Assembly (NCBI RefSeq): GCF_003614885.1
Contig: NZ_QZMS01000011.1
Coordinates: 558,001-622,000, forward strand
DNA: 64,000 bases
Source: Photobacterium salinisoli
GTDB lineage: Bacteria > Pseudomonadota > Gammaproteobacteria > Enterobacterales > Vibrionaceae
Direction of reading: 5' to 3'
The translations under genes were made by a program, and so were the position numbers. Numbering within the stretch: the first letter of the stretch is position 1; each line of letters starts with the position of its first letter. Positions 42,737 through 51,756 of the stretch are shown here, piece after piece. Under the pieces are notes generated by a model. The model worked only from the letters and a program-made list of their open reading frames with translations, was not told the origin of the DNA and searched no databases.

Positions 42737-43177
42737 CTATGCTGACAAGGTCTGCTGAGCTTTCAGCGCCACGTCGGCCACTTTCTCGATGAGGTCCGCT
42801 TGGCTGCTGACAATGTCGGCAACTGACATCCAGCGACAATCACTGGCGTCATCACCCGGCTGCAGCTCTCCTGCCAGATAGCGGCAAAGGACAGGCACCA
42901 GAATAAAGTGATGGTGACAATTGTCAGCATCAAATTCATTCACTTCAACCACTTCCAATAAGTGTTCAGCTGCCGCGATCACACTGGTTTCTTCTTTCAA
43001 TTCGCGCACAGCCGCATCACGCAGGCTTTCGCCAGGCCAGACGGAACCACCGGGAAATCCCCAGCCACCTTTTTGCGGTTCATTTTTGCGTTGAACCAGA
43101 ATGAGTTGATCGTCTTTGTAGGTGACGGCGAGAACCGCCACTTTAGGTGATGAAAACGCACTGTGTTGCTGAGGCAT
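42737..43177 (-). CDS. NUDIX hydrolase (ADP-ribose/NTP type)
   Basis: A 146-residue NUDIX protein. The NUDIX box GGSVWPGESLRDAAVRELKE, continuing ETSV, fits the GX5EX7REUXEEXGU signature except that Ser replaces the last Gly. AVLAVTYKDDQLILVQRKNE and KGGWGFPGG are the usual N-terminal elements. It is expected to hydrolyse a nucleoside diphosphate linked to another moiety, with divalent metal; the substrate is unknown. Confidence 0.87.
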   Translation of the reverse strand: MPQQHSAFSSPKVAVLAVTYKDDQLILVQRKNEPQKGGWGFPGGSVWPGESLRDAAVRELKEETSVIAAAEHLLEVVEVNEFDADNCHHHFILVPVLCRYLAGELQPGDDASDCRWMSVADIVSSQADLIEKVADVALKAQQTLSA

Positions 43178-43292
43178 ACCGGGCTTCCGAATTCTGTTTC
43201 AGGAAACCCATGATATCGCATGTTTTAAGCGGAAAGTACCTGCCACCCCATAGCTATTAACGCAGAGCGGCTGGTTAAGAGGTGTGAATAAT

Positions 43293-43625
43293 TCAGTTAA
43301 GAGGCTTAATTGGCGCTGTTTTCAGATCGTCATCAAGCTGATCATTAATCTTGATGTAATCTTCGCCTTTCACGTCATAGATTGATTGTTTTTGGGTCAG
43401 CGCATTTTCGCCGGTCCAGAACTCAATAGGGTTCAACACCATGTAATCTGCCACTGTGGTCACAGCATAAACCGGCGCCATCGCAATGGTCAGACCGCCA
43501 CGGGCGTAACGGTTATCCACCACATCCATATTGAATTTCATGGTCGCGTTAGTGGCAGCCATCTGGCCGGCACACCCCGTTAATAAAGACACCAGAGAGA
43601 CCGCAACAAAAGCCATTTTTTTCAT
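43293..43625 (-). CDS. DUF3332 family lipoprotein
   Basis: A 110-residue lipoprotein. The lipobox is SLLTGC. VVDNRYARGGLTIAMAPVYA, then TTVADYMVLNPIEFWTGENAL are characteristic of DUF3332, found in vibrios and relatives. Most members are longer at the C-terminus; this one ends soon after the conserved core. Function is unknown. Confidence 0.78.
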   Translation of the reverse strand: MKKMAFVAVSLVSLLTGCAGQMAATNATMKFNMDVVDNRYARGGLTIAMAPVYAVTTVADYMVLNPIEFWTGENALTQKQSIYDVKGEDYIKINDQLDDDLKTAPIKPLN

Positions 43626-43808
43626 TGTTCAATACCCATAAAAAAACAGGGTTTAATTGTAACCGTGTGCTTATCGTTTAAAACCTGTGGCCTGTTAAAT
43701 CTGGTCTAAATTCAGCATGCGTTCAGTTAAAAAACAACGTTCGATTAGATTGAGAAATAGTTAACGGCATCAAATTTGACGGCTGAATGTGTCTTAAGAA
43801 AGTGCCCG

Positions 43809-44204
43809 CTATTCTTTGTCAAAACTGTCCACAATAATCGCTCCCATAGAAGCAGGCATGGCAATAATCAGTGCCCGCTTAACAGCAACGACCCAATTAT
43901 CGATTAACGGAAACTGATTAAGTGAAAACAGGATCAGGCAAACCACCAGATAGGTGATCAGGTAAGCCCCAAGCACCCTGGCCAGAAAAACGGGCACACG
44001 CTTACGGATATTCTGGCCGAACATCGACTGGTAAGCGTACAGACCCATGAAAAGCAAAGTGAGTACAACAAGGACAGACAAATTCAGCAGTGGAAGGGAT
44101 TCACTCAGTTGCCAGGCTTCTTCAGAAAAGGAAATGGGGACGCCAAGGGCAAAGGAGCCGATCACAAGCTGGCCCAAATCTTCTGCGTTGAATTTCCAAT
44201 CCAT
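43809..44204 (-). CDS. TIGR02587/DUF2391 family integral membrane protein
   Basis: A 131-residue protein with about four membrane spans. FALGVPISFSEEAW near the N-terminus and VKRALIIAMPASMGAIIVDS at the C-terminus fit the TIGR02587/DUF2391 family. The function is unknown. It is preceded (upstream, to the right) by the dyad repeat at 44242-44350. Confidence 0.75.
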   Translation of the reverse strand: MDWKFNAEDLGQLVIGSFALGVPISFSEEAWQLSESLPLLNLSVLVVLTLLFMGLYAYQSMFGQNIRKRVPVFLARVLGAYLITYLVVCLILFSLNQFPLIDNWVVAVKRALIIAMPASMGAIIVDSFDKE

Positions 44205-44241
44205 TGACTGCTCCGGTTCCGTTTATTTTGCTTTTGACTAT

Positions 44242-44350
44242 CCCTCCCCCTTTTCAAGGGGGAGGTCAGGAGGGGGTTACAGGGCACAAACGTCAAATTC
44301 CTGCCCGTTTCACGAACCCCACCCTAACCCTCCCCTTGCCAAGGGGAGGG
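44242..44350. repeat. REP-like imperfect dyad repeat with G/C-rich arms
   Basis: Each end is itself a hairpin: CCCTCCCCCTTTTCAAGGGG with GAGG at the left, and CCCTCCCCTTGCCAAGGGGA with GGG at the right. The two ends are also inverted relative to each other (AGGAGGGGGTT against AACCCCACCCT). About 30 unrelated bases separate them. This resembles dispersed REP/BIME-type or MITE-like elements. Only one copy is present in this window. Confidence 0.7.
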
Positions 44351-44395
44351 AATATTTCTGATTTCAGTAAGCTCTGTACCGCCCCTTGTCGTGGC

Positions 44396-45778
44396 TCAGC
44401 CCAGCAAAAACAGGCTGCCCAACCCTAAGAAAGTAAAAAAGCCCACTACATCTGTGACTGTAGTTAATATGACTGACCCGGACAGAGCAGGATCAATCTC
44501 GTATTTATCCAGAATCACCGGAATCACGACGCCGGCGATTGCCGCAACCACAATATTTATGGTGATAGCAGCAGCTATCACGCCGCCAATCGCCACACTG
44601 CTGAACCAGACAGCCGCCACAATTGCGATAACGACCGCCCAGAGCACGCCGTTCAGGCAGGCGACCAGCAATTCTTTCTTGGCCAGCGACCAGACGTTAC
44701 CAAAGGTGATTTGCCCCATCGCCAGACCGCGGATAATCAGGGTTAAGGTCTGGCTGCCGGCAATACCGCCCATTGACGCCACCACCGGCATCAGGACCGC
44801 CAGTGCCACCACCTGGCTGAGTGTGGCTTCAAACAACCCGATAGTCCAGGACGCCAGAAATGCAGTGAGCAGGTTAATCCCCAACCACAAAGCGCGACGT
44901 TTTGCACTGAGCCAGACCGGGGCAAACAGGTCAGTATCTTCATCCAGACCCGCCCGCGCCATTAATCTGGCTTCATAGGTTTCCCGGGTAATTTCCATTG
45001 CCAGCCGCAACGTCGCGCGTCCGACAAAGCGGCCGGTTTCATCCACCACCGCCATCGCCGCCTGATCCGAGTGTTCAAGACGCTCAGCCGCGTCGTAAAC
45101 ATCCATGTCCGCTTTCAGGGGAGAGGCAATATCATCTTCCAGACTGTCTACCCTGACCTGACCATCGGCCGCCAGTAAAACAGACAATGATACTTCACCT
45201 CTGTAATGTCCTTTTTTATCAACAATATAAACGCGATCCAGCATAGGGTGATCGGCGCGTCGCACGGCCCGCAAGGCTTCGAACACTCGGGTATTCGGCG
45301 TTAACATCACCAGGCTGTGATCCACATAACGGCCTATCTGATCTTCGTCATACTGCTGGCTTTGTTCATACCAGGACTTCTGATCCTGGCTCATCTTCGC
45401 CAGCGCAAAGTCCACCAGCTTGTCTGACAGGCTCTGCGACAGTTCGATCAGATCTTCAGCATCCAGCCCATGCAGCATGGCCCGCAGATCCGGCATGCTG
45501 AGATTATCGATCAGCACACCCCGGGCATCAGAGCGCATGGCAACCAGTACTTCTACCCGCTCTTCCGGCGCAACGGTCTGCCAGAGAGCCAGACGCTCAT
45601 CAATCGGCAAAGATTCCAGCAGTAAACCCAGCTCTGACGTTTCCAGCACTTCCGAGGCTTCTGAGAATACCCTTTCCTGCTCTTCATCATGAACCCGGTT
45701 AAGATCTTCAACCCACTGACTGAGTTCCTGTTGTGGCAGAAGATCTTTCACCGCTGCTTTGTCTTGTTCTTCATTCAT
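44396..45778 (-). CDS. mgtE: MgtE-family magnesium transporter
   Basis: A 460-residue Mg2+ channel/transporter. The N-terminal helical MgtE domain (residues ~40-140) contains LLLESLPIDERLALWQTVAP. Two CBS domains follow (about 145-270), with MLTPNTRVFEALRAVR and ADMDVYDAAERLEHSDQAA. The C-terminal five-span pore domain has LMPVVASMGGIAGSQTLTL and SGSVILTTVTDVVGFFTFLG, the Mg2+-coordinating Asp region. It is regulated by cytosolic Mg2+ through the N and CBS domains. The small MscS-like gene lies 32 bp upstream in the same direction. Confidence 0.92.
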   Translation of the reverse strand: MNEEQDKAAVKDLLPQQELSQWVEDLNRVHDEEQERVFSEASEVLETSELGLLLESLPIDERLALWQTVAPEERVEVLVAMRSDARGVLIDNLSMPDLRAMLHGLDAEDLIELSQSLSDKLVDFALAKMSQDQKSWYEQSQQYDEDQIGRYVDHSLVMLTPNTRVFEALRAVRRADHPMLDRVYIVDKKGHYRGEVSLSVLLAADGQVRVDSLEDDIASPLKADMDVYDAAERLEHSDQAAMAVVDETGRFVGRATLRLAMEITRETYEARLMARAGLDEDTDLFAPVWLSAKRRALWLGINLLTAFLASWTIGLFEATLSQVVALAVLMPVVASMGGIAGSQTLTLIIRGLAMGQITFGNVWSLAKKELLVACLNGVLWAVVIAIVAAVWFSSVAIGGVIAAAITINIVVAAIAGVVIPVILDKYEIDPALSGSVILTTVTDVVGFFTFLGLGSLFLLG

Positions 45779-45810
45779 AGTTTTTCTTACATTGGTTACT
45801 GCTGCATGGG

Positions 45811-46407
45811 TTACTGCTGCATTGACTGCTGTGTGCTTGCCTGTGGTGTACCCGCCGCCTCAGGCAGCTCATTGTCCGGCTTAGGATTCACCACCAGCTG
45901 AGTCAGTTTAATCACGGGTTTTTGCAAAATGATGTTATTGGGATAAGTAACCAGACTGCCATCGGTGCGCTCAATAATCACATGAAACATAGTGATATCG
46001 TTGATCACCCCACTGATGTCATCGTCTTTATCCACCACTTTGACCCGATCGCCGATACGGTAGGGAAACACAAAAAAGATCAGCACACTGGCCGTGACAT
46101 TGCTCAGCATTGACCATTGTGCGAACAGGGCGACACCCAACACCGCAAAAGCAGAAGAGAAGAACAGCGAAATGTCACTGTATCCCAGTCCCAGGCTGAT
46201 CACCGTCACACTGAACAACACGAAAAACACCACAGACGATAAAACGCGAGAGATAAAGCGAACTCTGGCTTCACTTACCATCTTGGTTTTACCCAGTCTG
46301 GTCAGCCACAAGTTGATAACACGTTTAGCAATCGTGTAAACAATCAGAAAAACCAGAATAATAAACAGGTTATAAGCTAACCGACTTTGTAGAACGGTTT
46401 CTATCAT
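45811..46407 (-). CDS. Small MscS-like mechanosensitive channel protein
   Basis: A 198-residue MscS-domain protein. Two or three N-terminal spans precede LFFSSAFAVLGVALFAQWSM, a pore-helix equivalent, and then FFVFPYRIGDRVKVVDKDDD, GVINDITMFHVIIER and TYPNNIILQKPVIKL, the beta-domain. The C-terminus is a Gln/Ser/Pro-rich tail. It starts inside the zntB stop (TAATG), so the two are translationally coupled. Short imperfect direct repeats at its 3' end account for the tail. Confidence 0.83.
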   Translation of the reverse strand: MIETVLQSRLAYNLFIILVFLIVYTIAKRVINLWLTRLGKTKMVSEARVRFISRVLSSVVFFVLFSVTVISLGLGYSDISLFFSSAFAVLGVALFAQWSMLSNVTASVLIFFVFPYRIGDRVKVVDKDDDISGVINDITMFHVIIERTDGSLVTYPNNIILQKPVIKLTQLVVNPKPDNELPEAAGTPQASTQQSMQQ

Positions 46408-47363
46408 TAAATGAATTTCATCCTTCTGAACAAAATAATCTCAAACACGGTCACCACTAATAAAGCGATACAAAACAGCCAGAATGCCGTGGAAGAATCC
46501 ACGCCGGGCATGCCGCCAATATTAACGCCCAGTAAACCGGTAAGAAAACTGATAGGCAGGAAAATAATAGAGATCATTGAGATAAGATACGTGTTTCGGT
46601 TTACTTTCTCAGACTGTACCTGGGCCAGGTGCTGATTGATGACCTGGATCTGGTCGATATAAAAGTTAATCGACTCGTTAATTCGTACCACAAGATCACG
46701 GCAGTTCAGCAAGGGCATACGCAAGGATTCCAAACCCGCCATTTCCGACTGCAGCAAATCATCCAGCGCATAGCGCTGTGGAGTCAGAAAACGACGGATT
46801 TTGAGCAAGCGTTTATTCAGGTGAGCCAGTGACTGGCTATCGGCTTCATCCTGATGCTCTGCGTAATATTCAATATCTTCTTCAATCGGGTCGAGAAAGG
46901 TTTCAATATTGCGGTTCAGTTTATCAACAATAGTTGCCAGCATAGCCAGCAGGCTCGACGGTCCCTTGCCTTCCTCACACTGACGTCGTGCCTCCGCAAT
47001 TGCCCGCGACGGGTATTTACGGGTAGAGATCAGACAGCCTTTGAAATAAAGAAACCGGATACTTAGCATGTCATCCGGGTTATTGCCTTCATTGAGATTG
47101 ATGCCGCGCAGGATCAGCAGGAAAGTGTCATCTCCCAGTTGCTCGAAACGCGGACGCGTATCATCAGCCAGTAAAGCAGATATCAGGGACGACGGCACAC
47201 CCACTCTGGACAACCAGTGCTTGAGTCCGGCTGCATCCCGCTGACAGTGATACCAGCAGTCTTTCTCAAGCGTCTCGCAATCCTCCAGCGTCAGATGACG
47301 CGGCGTATCCCCTAATTGCCAACCGTCAATAAACCACTCAGTACCGGGTTCTGCATTGCCCAT
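46407..47363 (-). CDS. zntB: CorA-family zinc transporter ZntB
   Basis: A 318-residue CorA-family protein. A large cytosolic N-domain (residues 1-260) with a long helix SINFYIDQIQVINQHLAQV leads to two C-terminal spans joined by the GVNIGGMPG loop. That loop is the ZntB-type version of the CorA GxN motif. ZntB mediates zinc transport across the inner membrane. ATG 47363 has GGGAGG nine bases upstream. It lies between rimK-linked and Mg2+-linked genes in the same direction. Confidence 0.88.
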   Translation of the reverse strand: MGNAEPGTEWFIDGWQLGDTPRHLTLEDCETLEKDCWYHCQRDAAGLKHWLSRVGVPSSLISALLADDTRPRFEQLGDDTFLLILRGINLNEGNNPDDMLSIRFLYFKGCLISTRKYPSRAIAEARRQCEEGKGPSSLLAMLATIVDKLNRNIETFLDPIEEDIEYYAEHQDEADSQSLAHLNKRLLKIRRFLTPQRYALDDLLQSEMAGLESLRMPLLNCRDLVVRINESINFYIDQIQVINQHLAQVQSEKVNRNTYLISMISIIFLPISFLTGLLGVNIGGMPGVDSSTAFWLFCIALLVVTVFEIILFRRMKFI

Positions 47364-47413
47364 AAAGTGCGCCTCCCGTGCGCAAAAATAAGAAGGGTAA
47401 GTTCGCTTCCTGG

Positions 47414-48457
47414 TCAGGTGATATCCACTTCATCACTGACTTCGTCAAGGAATGATTCTATTTGTTGTTCAACTTCTGAACTTGCGCCTTTACTAAAATA
47501 AGCAAGGTGAAAAACCGCATCCCCTTCATTAACCAAGGGCAGCATTTGCTGGCCGATGACGATGCCGTCTCTGGGGGCTACCATAGTATCTTCACCATGG
47601 CCAAGCGGTGCACTGATGTAGGCCAGTACCTGCCCTTTGGTTACCCGCTCCCCCAAAGCCACCACACAACGGACAATACCGTTCTGCTCAGCCCGCACCC
47701 AACTGCTGGAACGGGCAATAAATGGCGATGCCTGCTCTTTTTTCCGGCTCACCCGGCGTGTCATACCCAGCATTCTCATGACACTCACAATGCCTTTCAC
47801 TGCTGCGGCAATCACCAGTGGTTCGAACCGCAACGCTTCCCCGCCTTCATAGGTAATCACAGGAATACCCGCGGCATCCGCTACCGCCCGCAGTGAGCCG
47901 TCACGAATCGCAGCATCCAGAATCACTGGCGTGCCGAAGGCATGTGCCATTTCAGCACTTTCCTGATCATCGAGATTTGCCCTTACCTGAGGCAGATTGC
48001 CTCTGTGGATCGCTCCTGTATGCAAATCAATAATGTGTGTGCATTTTTTTACCACATGTTCACTGAACTGATAAGCCATACGGGCTGCCGTAGACCCCCG
48101 TTCCGAGCCGGGAAAACACCGGTTAAGATCACGCCGGTCTGGTAAATAGCGCGATTTATGAATAAATCCGAACACATTAACAACGGGAACAGCCACTAAA
48201 GTACCGTGCAATTTCGACGGGTCCACTTTGTTCAGCAGTTGCCTGACCGCTTCTACGCCATTGAGCTCATCACCATGAATAGCAGCACTGACAAGCAATA
48301 CGGGGCCCTGATAGCGTCCATTCACCACATGAACCGGAATGTGCAGTGGTGAATGGGTATATAGTTGAGCGGCTTCTAAATCGATGGTGGCAGATTGTCC
48401 TGGGGGCACTTCGGTGCCAATAAATTCGATGACTTTGTTTAATCTAGCCTTTACCAC
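47414..48457 (-). CDS. Succinylglutamate desuccinylase/aspartoacylase-family protein (AstE-like)
   Basis: A 347-residue M14-like zinc deacylase. The motifs are [20 protein letters not shown] (zinc His and Glu), [20 protein letters not shown], and [18 protein letters not shown] (zinc His). A C-terminal lipoyl/biotinyl-like barrel ([20 protein letters not shown], then [11 protein letters not shown]) is a common addition. It overlaps the 3' end of rimK by 14 bp. Pairing with RimK suggests it trims or recycles RimK-type acyl-glutamate products, but this is inferred. Confidence 0.85.
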   Translation of the reverse strand: MVKARLNKVIEFIGTEVPPGQSATIDLEAAQLYTHSPLHIPVHVVNGRYQGPVLLVSAAIHGDELNGVEAVRQLLNKVDPSKLHGTLVAVPVVNVFGFIHKSRYLPDRRDLNRCFPGSERGSTAARMAYQFSEHVVKKCTHIIDLHTGAIHRGNLPQVRANLDDQESAEMAHAFGTPVILDAAIRDGSLRAVADAAGIPVITYEGGEALRFEPLVIAAAVKGIVSVMRMLGMTRRVSRKKEQASPFIARSSSWVRAEQNGIVRCVVALGERVTKGQVLAYISAPLGHGEDTMVAPRDGIVIGQQMLPLVNEGDAVFHLAYFSKGASSEVEQQIESFLDEVSDEVDIT

Positions 48458-49349
48458 TGGTGCGCGTCCTCTGCGGTTTTGCGGTTGATTCTATGTATTT
48501 GATTATCATACCCGCGATATCCTTACCAGTCGCTTGTTCAATACCTTCCAAACCTGGGGAGGAGTTCACTTCCATCACCAGCGGCCCGCGCTGGGAACGC
48601 AGCAAATCCACACCTGCCACGCGCAGCCCCATCACCTTAGCGGCAAGCACTGCTGTCTTACGTTCCTCTGGCGTAATCCGAATGAGTGACGCCGATCCGC
48701 CCCGGTGTAAGTTCGATCTGAATTCTCCTTCGGCACCCTGACGTTTCATCGCGGCGATCACTTTATCGCCAATCACAAAACAGCGGATATCCGCACCGCC
48801 GGCTTCTTTGATGTATTCCTGCACCATGATGTTTGCTTTCAGACCCAGAAAGGCTTCAATCACACTTTCTGCTGCTTTACGGGTTTCAGCCAGTACCACA
48901 CCAATCCCCTGCGTCCCTTCGAGCAGTTTGATCACTACAGGCGCACCACCGACCATATCAAGCAGGTCGCCAATGTCATCAGGTTTACTGGCAAAGCCAG
49001 TGATCGGCATCCCCACTCCTTTGCGCGACAGCAATTGCAGCGAACGTAATTTATCCCGTGAGCGCGTAATCGCCACAGATTCATTGACCGGAAAAACCCC
49101 CATCATTTCGAACTGACGCAATACCGCACAGCCATAAAAAGTCACCGATGCGCCGATACGCGGAATAATGGCATCAAATCCGGATAAATCCTGTCCTTTG
49201 GAGTGGATGGAAGGCTGGTCGGAATTGATGTTCATGTAGCAGCGTAACGCATCAATGACCTGTGCCTCGTGCCCACGCTCACGGCAGGCTTCAATCAGAC
49301 GACGGGTAGAGTACAGCTTTGAATTACGGGAAAGGATACCAATTTTCAT
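48444..49349 (-). CDS. rimK: RimK, alpha-L-glutamate ligase (ATP-grasp)
   Basis: A 301-residue ATP-grasp ligase, near the E. coli length of 300. It starts [20 protein letters not shown], with GGAGTGACA upstream; the longer frame to 49388 adds unmatched residues. ATP-grasp features: [40 protein letters not shown], and [20 protein letters not shown], then [11 protein letters not shown]. RimK adds glutamates to the C-terminus of ribosomal protein S6 and can make poly-glutamate. It begins a same-direction block that continues into the AstE-like gene. Confidence 0.92.
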   Translation of the reverse strand: MKIGILSRNSKLYSTRRLIEACRERGHEAQVIDALRCYMNINSDQPSIHSKGQDLSGFDAIIPRIGASVTFYGCAVLRQFEMMGVFPVNESVAITRSRDKLRSLQLLSRKGVGMPITGFASKPDDIGDLLDMVGGAPVVIKLLEGTQGIGVVLAETRKAAESVIEAFLGLKANIMVQEYIKEAGGADIRCFVIGDKVIAAMKRQGAEGEFRSNLHRGGSASLIRITPEERKTAVLAAKVMGLRVAGVDLLRSQRGPLVMEVNSSPGLEGIEQATGKDIAGMIIKYIESTAKPQRTRTSGKG

Positions 49350-49732
49350 TGTCACTCCAAAAATGCATAAACAGGTATTGCACGTCAAAATGGAACAACC
49401 GGTGCAACGACTTAGGATGCCAACCGGTACACTCGCATGCTACTCAAAAACGCGAAAAACACTCATGACTGAATGCCAAGTGCATAGTCTCAGTGTAGAC
49501 AATCAGATAACGGTCGACTTTCTCAGCCTGAGGGTTGCAATTGTGAGGCAAGTTGCACACAAGACTTTACTTATACTGCTTTTATCGCAAGTAAATTAAT
49601 CCTGACTTTATCTGATGACTATATTTATCTCATGACTATAGTGACAGATTGGTTATATTGCACAACAGCTTAGCTGAATGCGATCACAATCAAATACGAT
49701 AAAAACGGATTATCCGGCATCCGGAGAAATCA
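49350..49732. other. Divergent intergenic region between rimK and the DUF3187 gene
   Basis: About 383 bases; open frames here are short or extensions of antisense frames from rimK and have no ribosome sites. It should contain the promoters of rimK (left) and the DUF3187 gene (right). Confidence 0.45.
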
Positions 49733-50710
49733 ATGATATGCTCCCAGCATCCGGCAGTGACAGGCACTCTCGTCATTGGCTTGTCTGTTTGGCACACAGC
49801 CTTTGCAGCGCCGCCAAATCCTCAGGATTATGGTCCGCTGAAAACCTATGCTCAATCGCCGCTGCAGTCTAACAGCCTGAGCCCACAGCTCAGGAGCGGT
49901 TTTGCGTTGCCCGAAAATACACTGGAATTTTACGCCACAGCGGCCACAGCCAGCATCTGGGCGGAAACCCCTGAATATCGGGCCGACTACTATCAGTCGA
50001 CGTTCAGCACCGGCTTAATGTGGCAAGTCACAGCTGGCTGGCAGCTTGAGCTGGACGCCAGCTGGCGTATTGCCCTCGACAGCCACTTAGATAACCTTAC
50101 ATTTGGTTTTCATAACCTGTTTGGCATCGATTTGAATGGCCGTGAAGAAGTGCCCAGGCACAGCTTTGATATCTCAATTCCTGAATACGGGGTAGCGTAT
50201 TCAAACTTCAAAGGAGAGACGCTGACACGCACCCTGACCCTGTACAGCGGATGGCAGATAATGGATCGTCCAAGGGAAGCCCTTTCTATCGGCGCCTCAC
50301 TATATTACAACTATGTCGATGCCGGCCCGTTCCGCAACCATAACCTGGAGCAGGCTTTACAGCTGAATTACAGCTATCACCTGGACCGCCATCGCTTTCA
50401 CGCCATGTTAGGCGGGGTTTATCGCCATAATCCGGCGGCACTCATTCCTTATAACACGCTGACTTATTCCGCAGCCGCAGGCTGGCAGTATCAGTTCAAT
50501 GGCCCCCACAGAGTATTGCTTGAATACCATTTTTACGAAGGTGCCTCAGAAGCCACCTCTGCCCTGTCTAAAGCATCTAACGAAATTCTGGCAGGCTACC
50601 GCTACCATTTTCCCTCCAGCGTACTGGAACTGGTCCTGACAGAGAATATATTCAATATGGATAACAGCCCTGACGTGGCGATTACGCTGGGTTATCGGCA
50701 ACGTTGGTGA
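49733..50710 (+). CDS. DUF3187 family outer-membrane protein
   Basis: A 325-residue predicted outer-membrane beta-barrel. The signal peptide ends HTAFA before APPNPQDYGP. Alternating aromatic strands run through the sequence, with YGVAYSNFKGETLTRTLTLY and NHNLEQALQLNYSYHLDRHR, ending in a C-terminal Trp (GYRQRW) as expected for a barrel. DUF3187 has no known function. GGAG lies at good spacing before the ATG. Its 3' end overlaps the convergent LysR gene by 29 bp. Confidence 0.8.
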   Translation: MICSQHPAVTGTLVIGLSVWHTAFAAPPNPQDYGPLKTYAQSPLQSNSLSPQLRSGFALPENTLEFYATAATASIWAETPEYRADYYQSTFSTGLMWQVTAGWQLELDASWRIALDSHLDNLTFGFHNLFGIDLNGREEVPRHSFDISIPEYGVAYSNFKGETLTRTLTLYSGWQIMDRPREALSIGASLYYNYVDAGPFRNHNLEQALQLNYSYHLDRHRFHAMLGGVYRHNPAALIPYNTLTYSAAAGWQYQFNGPHRVLLEYHFYEGASEATSALSKASNEILAGYRYHFPSSVLELVLTENIFNMDNSPDVAITLGYRQRW

Positions 50711-51593
50711 TCACCTCAAAACGCTCAAGCAGAAAATCAATAAACAAACGAAGCCGGTTCGGTATTAAATCCCGCTGCGGGTAGACAAAACTGATCGGCA
50801 CAACCGGCGACACCCAGTCTGGCAGTAACTGTATCAGTTCTCCACGATCTATGTGCTCCCGACAGATAAACTCCGGCAACATGGCGATCCCCAGACCATC
50901 CAGGCAGGCTGACACGGCAGAAGTAATAGTGTTTACCCTGAAGCGATACGGCAGTTCAATCTGTACCTGCTGTCCGTCTTTTTCCAGCGCCCAATGCGGT
51001 ATCTTCACAGCATTGTAGATTTTGATCTGATGATGAGGCGCAGCCATATCCGCCGGCGACTCAATATTACCGTTCAGCAAGAGGTAGCCAGGACTGGCCA
51101 CCAGAATCCGCCGCGACGTATGAAAGGGTCTTGCCACCATACCGGAATCGTTGATATCACCCACCTGCACATACAAATCTATCCCTTCAGCAATCAAGTC
51201 AACTTCCCGGTTGCTTAATTCAAGGTGCAGACTGACATGCGGGTACTCCTTCAAAAACGCGTTGATGCTTTTGCCAAATACTTTCTGTCCGACTTCGACA
51301 GGCATTACCACATTCAGCCTCCCTCTGATTAAGTCCTGATTTGCTGTGACTTCAAGCTCGGCCTGATTAGCAATTTCAACCACCTGACGGCACGACTGAT
51401 AAAAGGCTTCCCCTTCATGGGTCAGCACCAGATTGCGGGTACTGCGTGTGAGCAGACGCACCGCCAGCTCTTTCTCCAAATCCGCAATTTTCCTGCTGAT
51501 TGTCGATTTCGTCATGTCCATTGCCTCGGCGGCCTGCGTAAAACTTCCGCATTCCACCACCTGGGCGAACATCACCATTACATTTAAATCCAT
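50682..51593 (-). CDS. LysR-family regulator divergent from an EmrAB-type efflux pair
   Basis: A 303-residue LysR of the AaeR/QseD-like branch. The HTH is VVECGSFTQAAEAMDMTKST, followed by ISRKIADLEKELAVRLLTRS. An effector domain containing LHLELSNREVDLIAEGIDLY follows. It is divergent from the efflux genes, so local control of them is likely. The stop overlaps the DUF3187 gene. Confidence 0.87.
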   Translation of the reverse strand: MDLNVMVMFAQVVECGSFTQAAEAMDMTKSTISRKIADLEKELAVRLLTRSTRNLVLTHEGEAFYQSCRQVVEIANQAELEVTANQDLIRGRLNVVMPVEVGQKVFGKSINAFLKEYPHVSLHLELSNREVDLIAEGIDLYVQVGDINDSGMVARPFHTSRRILVASPGYLLLNGNIESPADMAAPHHQIKIYNAVKIPHWALEKDGQQVQIELPYRFRVNTITSAVSACLDGLGIAMLPEFICREHIDRGELIQLLPDWVSPVVPISFVYPQRDLIPNRLRLFIDFLLERFEVITNVADNPA

Positions 51594-51756
51594 TCCACCC
51601 TCTATTCATCAGAACACTGCCTGCACGAATGCAGCAAGCAAGAACACTATTAGTGAAAAATCCGCAACAGTGTTTTCGATATTTCCTATCTAATAAACTA
51701 ATTCATAATTTTTTACAATTCACGCCCAAACATAAATCACAACAATATGAATTCTC

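Noticed and set aside
45785-45840. Short direct repeats at the 3' end of the small MscS-like gene
   Set aside because: Only a few imperfect units encoding a Gln/Ser-rich tail; not a CRISPR or structured repeat.
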